Origin: an uncultured Bacilli bacterium
Lineage (GTDB): Bacteria; Bacillota_I; Bacilli_A; RFN20; CAG-826
Direction: 5' to 3'
NCBI GenBank assembly: GCA_944358895.1
Contig: CALVSB010000011.1
Coordinates: 1-47,803, forward strand
Length of the DNA stretch: 47,803 nt
Position 1 is the first letter of the stretch. Every line of letters starts with the position of its first letter. A program made the translations under genes and the position numbers. Under the pieces are notes generated by a model. It searched no databases. It saw nothing but the letters and a program-made list of their open reading frames with translations, and was not told where the DNA came from. This document shows, in pieces, positions 42,604 through 47,803 of the stretch.

Positions 42604-43056
42604 TTACTTATCTTCTTTCTTTTCTTCGATTCGGTCGCAACTCGCATCGCAGGTCCCGAAGGCGGAACACTCGCCCGAACTGCAATACATTTCGGCCAAG
42701 CGTCTAGCCCGGGGAATGAATGTCCGGATTTCCTCTTCGTTATAGCCGACCTGGACCCGCCGGTCGTCGACGATGATGGGGCGGCGGAGAATGGAGGGAT
42801 GTTCCTGGATGAAGGAAATGAGCTCGCTGATCTTCATCGAATCGAAGTCGATGTTCTGCTCGCTCACGATCTTGCTGCGCGGGGAGATGATGTCGTCGGT
42901 CCCATCGATGCACTTGGTGATGATATCCTTAAGCTCTTCCCGACTGAGGGGCGAGGCAAAGATGTCTTTTCCCTCATAAGGAATGTTTTGCTCCTCGAAC
43001 CATTTCTTCACCTTGCGGCACGAAGAACAGGAGGGAGAGTAGTAAATCTTGATCAT
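42604..43056 (-). CDS. Spx/ArsC-family redox protein with a cysteine-rich tail
   Basis: This 150-residue protein has an ArsC/Spx thioredoxin-like fold: YYSPSCSSCRKVKKWF with the redox pair Cys10 and Cys13. Further Spx-type motifs are FIQEHPSILRRPIIVDDRRVQVGYNEEEIRTFIPR. This combination is characteristic of Spx, which binds the RNA polymerase alpha C-terminal domain under disulphide stress. After the normal end of the fold there is a tail with four cysteines (125, 130, 136, 140) and a charged end, which I do not know from standard Spx. I chose ATG 43056; there is no ribosome binding site and a TACAAT box lies 10 nt upstream, so the mRNA is probably leaderless. It is divergent from trpS. Confidence 0.88.
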   Translation of the reverse strand: MIKIYYSPSCSSCRKVKKWFEEQNIPYEGKDIFASPLSREELKDIITKCIDGTDDIISPRSKIVSEQNIDFDSMKISELISFIQEHPSILRRPIIVDDRRVQVGYNEEEIRTFIPRARRLAEMYCSSGECSAFGTCDASCDRIEEKKEDK

Positions 43057-43066
43057 AATCACCAAT

Positions 43067-43131
43067 ATTGTAACCTTCTCTCCCCTTCTAGGGGAGGCTC
43101 TTTCGTCTGCCGCCCCGAGGTGTGCTAAAAT
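43067..43131. promoter_or_regulatory. Divergent spx-like/trpS promoter region with palindrome
   Basis: TACAAT on the minus strand (43072-43067) serves the Spx-like gene. TGCTAAAAT (TAAAAT at 43126-43131) is an extended -10 for trpS. Between them CTCCCCT-TCT-AGGGGAG (43080-43096) is a perfect inverted repeat with a 3-nt centre, overlapping the upstream part of the Spx-like promoter. It could be an operator. Confidence 0.6.
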
Positions 43132-43152
43132 TGCGCGGCAAAGGAAAAGGAT

Positions 43153-44136
43153 ATGGAACGCATTCTTTCTGCAATCAAGCCGACGGGCAAATTGACCCTC
43201 GGGAACTATATCGGGGCTCTCTCCCACTTCAAGGATTTCCAGGACCAAGGCGAAAGTTTCATCTTCATCGCCGACCTCCATGCCTTGACCCTTCCGATCG
43301 AGCCGGAAGACCTCAGGAACAACTCGCGCGACATCGCGGCTTTCTACCTTGCTTCGGGCCTCGACCCGAAGAAGACGACGATGTTCCTCCAGTCGAGCGT
43401 CTCGGCCCACGCCGAACTGAATGCCATCGTCCAGAATTACCTCTACATGGGCGAACTGAAGCGGATGACCCAATTCAAGGACAAGTGCTCGAAGATGGCC
43501 GATACGGCTATCGGAATGGGCATCTTCGCCTACCCGGTCCTCATGGCCGCTGACATTCTTCTATACGATGCCACCCAAGTCCCGGTCGGCGAGGACCAGG
43601 CCCAGCACGTCGAGCTTTGCCGCGACCTCGTCCGCCGCTTCAACCACCGCTATGGCGAGATCCTCAAGCTCCCGAAGGCCGTCGTCCCGACCGTCGGAGC
43701 CCGTATCATGTCGCTTACCGATCCGACCAAAAAGATGAGCAAATCCGACCCCAAAGGCGACATTTTCCTCCTCGACGACCCCCGGTCCATGCGGAAGAAG
43801 ATCATGGGGGCGAAGACCGACATGGGCCCGACCGTCACCCTCGATCCGCAGGAAAAGCCCGGCATTGCGAACCTCCTTACCATCTATGCCGCGCTCGACC
43901 GGATTCCCCTCGAGGAGGCTGCCCACCGCTTCGACGGCTACCGCTACGGGGACTTCAAGAAGGCCGTGGCCGACAAGCTTGACGAGGTCATGATTCCCTT
44001 CAAGGCCCGCTATCAGGAAATCGTCGATAGCGGCTCCTACCTCGACGTCCTCCGCCAAGGCGCTGAGAAAGCCCGGGCCGTAGCCAACAAGACCCTCCGC
44101 AAAGTCCAAGAAGCCGTCGGCCTCCTTACCCTTTGA
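43153..44136 (+). CDS. trpS: Tryptophanyl-tRNA synthetase
   Basis: This 327-residue class I enzyme charges tRNA(Trp). The HIGH-equivalent is TLGNYIG (15-21) and the KMSKS loop is KMSKSD (194-199). Trp-binding and dimer motifs such as MAADILLYDATQVPVGEDQAQHVEL are present. AAAGGA precedes the ATG. The length is normal. Its stop TGA shares its last base with the ATG of the HAD gene. No T-box leader is visible in the short region between the -10 and the start. Confidence 0.97.
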   Translation: MERILSAIKPTGKLTLGNYIGALSHFKDFQDQGESFIFIADLHALTLPIEPEDLRNNSRDIAAFYLASGLDPKKTTMFLQSSVSAHAELNAIVQNYLYMGELKRMTQFKDKCSKMADTAIGMGIFAYPVLMAADILLYDATQVPVGEDQAQHVELCRDLVRRFNHRYGEILKLPKAVVPTVGARIMSLTDPTKKMSKSDPKGDIFLLDDPRSMRKKIMGAKTDMGPTVTLDPQEKPGIANLLTIYAALDRIPLEEAAHRFDGYRYGDFKKAVADKLDEVMIPFKARYQEIVDSGSYLDVLRQGAEKARAVANKTLRKVQEAVGLLTL

Positions 44137-44936
44137 TGAAGAAGCCGTATCTTATTGCCATCGACTGTGACGGAACGCTCGTCGGGGACGATCTCGTCCT
44201 CCGCGAGCGGACCGTTTTCGTTTTGCGTTCCCTTCTCCAAAGGGGCCACTACGTCGTCCTGGCCAGCGGCCGTCCTTACCGCTCCCTTCAGTCCTTCGTA
44301 AGGGAAATCGGCCTCGAAAAGATGCCGGTGGTCACCTATAACGGAGCCCATGCCTTTTCGCTCGCCGATCCTTCCTTCGCCTATTCGAAGGCCTTCAACC
44401 TCGCCGCGGCCAAAGACATTGCCACGCGTCTTCTTCCGGAGGTTGATTCCCTTCTCATTGACGATGCTAAGAAGGCTTATCTCAAGGTCGAGGACCCCTA
44501 TCTCAACCAATTCTTTCCGTATCGGGAACTTCCCTATGCGGTCGATGAAGAAAAGCCCCATCTCGAAAATCCGCCCTATGTCATCGTCTTCAAGCGGAAG
44601 AGCCTTAGCGACGAGCCGTACCGTTCGATCATCGAAGCCCATGAGGGGCTTCATTATCGGGCCTGGCGGGATTCCCTTTATGCCGAAGCCTACCAGGAAG
44701 GAAGCGACAAGGGACACGCTCTCAAGGCGGTCATGGATTACCTCAAGGTCGACTCTTCCCATTTAGTCGCCGTCGGCGACTCGGACAACGACCTCCCGAT
44801 GCTTCAGCTGGCGGGTCATGCCTACCGGATGCCCGAGAGTCGCCAAAGCTCGCTTCTTCCTTACGAGGCGGCGCCCGATACGGCGAAAAACGAGGGCCTT
44901 GCCAAGCTATTGGCGTCCCTTTCTTTCCTCTCGTAG
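44136..44936 (+). CDS. Cof-type HAD phosphatase
   Basis: This 266-residue HAD hydrolase has motif I DCDGTL with nucleophile Asp10, motif II LASGRPYRS, a type IIB cap in the middle, and motif IV VAVGDSDNDLPML. It is a phosphosugar or flavin phosphatase-like enzyme; the family is promiscuous. ATG 44136 shares one base with the trpS stop (TGATG), which indicates translational reinitiation. A TTG one codon upstream is also in frame but is less likely. Confidence 0.93.
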   Translation: MKKPYLIAIDCDGTLVGDDLVLRERTVFVLRSLLQRGHYVVLASGRPYRSLQSFVREIGLEKMPVVTYNGAHAFSLADPSFAYSKAFNLAAAKDIATRLLPEVDSLLIDDAKKAYLKVEDPYLNQFFPYRELPYAVDEEKPHLENPPYVIVFKRKSLSDEPYRSIIEAHEGLHYRAWRDSLYAEAYQEGSDKGHALKAVMDYLKVDSSHLVAVGDSDNDLPMLQLAGHAYRMPESRQSSLLPYEAAPDTAKNEGLAKLLASLSFLS

Positions 44937-44955
44937 ACAAAAAATCGCATGCAAA

Positions 44956-44983
44956 AAGCCCCTCGATTGCTCGAAAGGGGCTT
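44956..44983. terminator. Bidirectional terminator between HAD and phosphomutase genes
   Basis: AAGCCCC (44956-44962) pairs with GGGGCTT (44977-44983), with an inner TCGA/TCGA pair. Plus-strand CTTTCCTT and minus-strand TTTTGC flank it, so it can serve both convergent genes. Confidence 0.75.
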
Positions 44984-44989
44984 CTTTCC

Positions 44990-46702
44990 TTAACGAAGGC
45001 CGATGGCTTTCTTGAAGTCGGAGATGATGCTCTTGGCCTTTTCCTTGAGGCCAGCATCCGAAGGACCGACCGCCTCGACGTAGAACTTGCTCTTCGGCTC
45101 GGTTCCCGAGGGACGGAGGGCAATCCAGGAAGTGTCTTCGAGGTGGAGTTTGACGAGGGCCGTCCGGTCGAGGGTGAGAGGCGCCACCTTGCCCGTCAGG
45201 CAATCGGTCGATTCAAGGGACATGTAGTCGTCTTTCCGAATGACCTTGAGGCCGCCTAGTTCCTTGAAGGAAGTAACGTGGGCCGCTTCCATCATCTTAT
45301 CCATGTCTTCCTTGCCGGACGAGCCTTCGAAGTAGAGGCTTTCGGCCACCGTGTAGTGGAAGCCGAAGCGTTTCTCGAGGTTCTCGTAGGCAATGTCGAG
45401 GGGGATGCCCTTCCGGTAGTAGTAAAGGGCCATCTCGCTGTACATGAGGATGGCTTGGAGGCCGTCTTTGTCCCGAACGAAGGGGGCGATGAGGCAGCCA
45501 TAGCTTTCCTCGTAGCCGAAGACGAAGGTCGGCCCGCGGCCGATCTCCTCGTAGTGGGCAATCCGGTCGCCGATGTATTTGAAGCCGGTCAGGAAGCTTT
45601 CGACCTTGAGGCCGTAGCCTTTGGCCACCTTGCGGCCGAGGTCGCTCGTGACGACCGTGTCGTAGACGACGCCGTCTTCTGGAAGAGTCCCCTGCTCCTT
45701 GCGGGTCATGAGGATGTAATCGAGAAGGAGGGCGGCGCTTTGGTTGCCGGTGAAACGTTCGTAGGTTCCCTTGCTCGAGAGGTAGGCGAGTCCGCAACGG
45801 TCGCCGTCAGGATCGGTCATGACGATGAGCGAAGCCCCGGTTTCCTTGGCGATCTTGAGCGGCTCGATGTAGGCGTCGGCGTTCTCCGGGTTGGGGGAGA
45901 GGGTGCCGCCGAAAGCGGGGTCGTGGGTGCACTGCTTCTCAACCTTCACCATCTCGTAGCCGAGATCGGAGAAGACGCGGACGGCGTTCTCGAGCGAAGC
46001 CCCGTGCTGCGGGGTATAGACGATCTTGAAGCCTTTCTTGTCGAGATCTTTCCGGAGGGCGATGGCCTCGACCTTGGAGACGTATTCGTCGTCGACCTCG
46101 TGGCCGAGGACGATCGTTTCCCCGGGGTCTTGGTCCCTAATCGGCTCGACGGTCAGCTCGTCCTCCATCTCGGCAAGGATGGAAAGAAGGGGCGCAATCT
46201 TCGTCGGGGTGAGCTGGCAGCCCTTCTCGTCGTAGACCTTGTAGCCGTTATATTCCTTCGGATTGTGGGAGGCCGTGACCATGACCCCGCCGGCCGCGCC
46301 GAGATAGCGAACGGCAAAGGATAGTTCCGGGGTCGGGCGGAGGCCGTCGAAGATGTAGCTCTTGATGCCCATCTCGTTGAAAATCCGGGCCGCCTCGAGG
46401 GTGAATTCGCGGCTCATGAAACGGTTGTCGTGGGAAATGACGATGCCTTTTTCCTTGTTGGCGGGATCCTTCAAAAGAAAAAGGGCAAAGGCAACCGACG
46501 CCTTCTTGACGGTGAAGAGGTTCATCCGGTTGGTGCCGGGGCCGAGGACGCCGCGCATCCCGGCCGTGCCGAAGGCGATGTCGCAATAGAAGGCATCGTC
46601 GGTCGCCTTCGCGTCCATCGCGCGGATCGTTTCCTTGTCCGAGGCGGAGACTTTCGGAGAAGAGAGCCACCGTTCCCTGTTTTTCTCAACCAATGTTTCC
46701 AT
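44990..46702 (-). CDS. pgcA: Phosphoglucomutase/phosphomannomutase
   Basis: This 570-residue alpha-D-phosphohexomutase has the phosphoserine loop TASHNPKEYNGYK with Ser145, the metal loop TDPDGDRCG, the sugar-binding GYEESYG, and the phosphate-binding RPSGTEPKSKFY near the C-terminus. It interconverts glucose-1- and glucose-6-phosphate, which links it to the maltodextrin pathway and to envelope glycan synthesis. The sequence and length match PgcA of Bacillus. AAGGAG precedes the ATG. It starts 3 nt after the rluD-type stop, so the two are co-transcribed. Confidence 0.95.
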   Translation of the reverse strand: METLVEKNRERWLSSPKVSASDKETIRAMDAKATDDAFYCDIAFGTAGMRGVLGPGTNRMNLFTVKKASVAFALFLLKDPANKEKGIVISHDNRFMSREFTLEAARIFNEMGIKSYIFDGLRPTPELSFAVRYLGAAGGVMVTASHNPKEYNGYKVYDEKGCQLTPTKIAPLLSILAEMEDELTVEPIRDQDPGETIVLGHEVDDEYVSKVEAIALRKDLDKKGFKIVYTPQHGASLENAVRVFSDLGYEMVKVEKQCTHDPAFGGTLSPNPENADAYIEPLKIAKETGASLIVMTDPDGDRCGLAYLSSKGTYERFTGNQSAALLLDYILMTRKEQGTLPEDGVVYDTVVTSDLGRKVAKGYGLKVESFLTGFKYIGDRIAHYEEIGRGPTFVFGYEESYGCLIAPFVRDKDGLQAILMYSEMALYYYRKGIPLDIAYENLEKRFGFHYTVAESLYFEGSSGKEDMDKMMEAAHVTSFKELGGLKVIRKDDYMSLESTDCLTGKVAPLTLDRTALVKLHLEDTSWIALRPSGTEPKSKFYVEAVGPSDAGLKEKAKSIISDFKKAIGLR

Positions 46703-46705
46703 TTG

Positions 46706-47680
46706 TTATTCTCCTTTGTTTCTGAGTGCCATGAGCAAGTCCTCTTCTTTCTTGGAAAGAGGGGAAGCGAAGCTTTGCCCGCTCAAGGGCGACAAAATGC
46801 CCTTTAGCTGACCAAAAGTCAACTTGTAAGCCCTTAGGAATTGGCCCTTCCAGCCGAATTGCCTCTCGAAGAGGCGGTTGGTCTCGAAATCGCCGTATTT
46901 GCCGTCCCCGACGATCGGGTGCTCGACATAGGCCAAATGGACGCGGATTTGATGGGTCCGCCCGGTGAGGAGCTCGCACTCGACGAGCGAGTAGCCAATG
47001 AAGCTTTCGATCGGTCGCACGACCGTGAGGGCCGGCTTGCCGCCGTTGAGGATCGAGCAAGGCTCGACGAGGCCTTTTTGGCTGTCCTTCTTGAGAGGAA
47101 CGCTGATTTCGAGGGAGCGCTCGAAGGAGCCTTTGACGAGGGCCAGGTAGCGCTTATCGATGTCCTTCCGCTCCTTGAAGAGTTCTTCGAGGGCCTTGAG
47201 TCCGGCATCGGTCTTCCCGAAGCAGACAAGGCCGGCCGTGTTGCGGTCGAGCCGGTGGGCCGGAGAGGGAACGAAGGTCGGATGCTCGGGATCGAATTCG
47301 CCTTTGAAGTAAAGATAGTCGAGGACTTTTTGGGCCAAGGTATTCTTGCTGCCCTTGTTGTCACCCATGACCAAGAGGCCGGAGGGCTTGTCGACGATGA
47401 GGACGTTCCGGTCCTCATAGACGATCGGGAGGTCGAGGTCGCGCTTGATCGCGAGCCGGGGCTTCGCGAAGTCGGCCAACTGCTCGTCGGTCAAATAGAC
47501 GCGGACGGCATCGCCTTCATGGACGATTTCCTCCCGCTTGACCCAGTGGCCGTTGACCTTGACGTCCTTCTTGCGGAAGGCCTTGAAGATGATCGAAAGT
47601 GGAGCTTCGCTCAGCCACTTCCGAACGAACTTCTCGACCTTCTGCCCGTCGCTCTCGCGATTGACGATGATTTCTTTCAT
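46706..47680 (-). CDS. RluC/RluD-family pseudouridine synthase
   Basis: This 324-residue enzyme has an N-terminal S4 RNA-binding domain (about residues 1-75, with VEKFVRKWLSEAP and FRKKDVKVNG). A catalytic domain follows with the HRLDRNTAGLV motif whose Asp is the nucleophile, then LLTGRTHQIRVHLAY. It converts uridine to pseudouridine in 23S rRNA; which position is not decided by the sequence. ATG 47680 begins MKEIIVNRES. It is 10 nt after a TATAAT box with no ribosome binding site. A longer in-frame extension upstream crosses that promoter and is rejected. Confidence 0.93.
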   Translation of the reverse strand: MKEIIVNRESDGQKVEKFVRKWLSEAPLSIIFKAFRKKDVKVNGHWVKREEIVHEGDAVRVYLTDEQLADFAKPRLAIKRDLDLPIVYEDRNVLIVDKPSGLLVMGDNKGSKNTLAQKVLDYLYFKGEFDPEHPTFVPSPAHRLDRNTAGLVCFGKTDAGLKALEELFKERKDIDKRYLALVKGSFERSLEISVPLKKDSQKGLVEPCSILNGGKPALTVVRPIESFIGYSLVECELLTGRTHQIRVHLAYVEHPIVGDGKYGDFETNRLFERQFGWKGQFLRAYKLTFGQLKGILSPLSGQSFASPLSKKEEDLLMALRNKGE

Positions 47681-47690
47681 AACCGGGGAA

Positions 47691-47696
47691 ATTATA
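47691..47696 (-). promoter_or_regulatory. -10 box giving a leaderless pseudouridine synthase transcript
   Basis: TATAAT on the minus strand (47696-47691) is 10 nt before ATG 47680. The leader is predicted at 3-4 nt. The remaining 107 bp to the window end hold no gene I can support. Confidence 0.6.
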
Positions 47697-47803
47697 TACG
47701 AGTCGGGACGTTTCCTCACGCTTCCCGCTTGAATAAAAAAGCGAGCTCCACAAAAAGTCATTTCTAGCAATCGTTGGAAATAAGTTCTGCAAAACCCCGG
47801 TCT

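Overview
The window looks like a chromosome segment from a Gram-positive (Bacillota) bacterium, probably an uncultured gut lineage related to Bacilli, Erysipelotrichales or Mollicutes. This is inference. It rests on an RNase J gene, a ylbF-rsmD-coaD cluster, an Spx-type ArsC-fold protein, DegV, YitT and CYTH proteins, and many lipoproteins with a serine-rich linker after the lipobox cysteine. Most genes are GC-rich. The block from about 0.8 to 13.5 kb is visibly AT-richer and looks acquired.

Region 1 (1-15.3 kb) is a defence island. A small XRE regulator at the left edge converges on an eight-gene minus-strand operon, transcribed as mcrB, mcrC, GHKL/MORC-type ATPase, Z1-domain NTPase, DUF4420 PD-(D/E)XK protein, AIPR protein, Dcm/M.EcoRII-type cytosine methyltransferase, EcoRII-type restriction enzyme. 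Genes overlap or are separated by at most 38 nt, and one promoter candidate lies upstream of mcrB. The operon stacks a type IV (McrBC) system, the MORC/Z1/DUF4420/AIPR module and a type II CCWGG-like system. The EcoRII-like enzyme keeps its effector half and its last motif, but I cannot find the usual catalytic core in it. A heavily decayed gene follows at 13.6-15.0 kb.

Region 2 (15.3-23.9 kb) holds a DegV protein, a GNAT-like protein, a small membrane protein and a maltodextrin-type locus. That locus has a divergent LacI repressor with two operator-like palindromes, a binding lipoprotein, two permeases and a cytoplasmic GH13 enzyme. It has no ATPase gene of its own.

Region 3 (24-31.9 kb) holds two large minus-strand surface lipoproteins (one made of ten tandem repeats), a YitT protein and a membrane-anchored thioredoxin-like protein.

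Region 4 (32-47.7 kb) is mostly housekeeping: a shortened laccase-domain-like protein, coaD, rsmD, ylbF, def, a phosphoesterase lipoprotein, rnjA, maf, an EIIB-like membrane protein without its cysteine, a CYTH protein, a third large lipoprotein, an Spx-like protein with a cysteine-rich tail, trpS, a HAD phosphatase, a phosphohexomutase and a pseudouridine synthase. Several of these genes start 6-11 nt after a -10 box with no ribosome binding site, which suggests leaderless transcripts. I saw no tRNA, rRNA, CRISPR array or insertion sequence.
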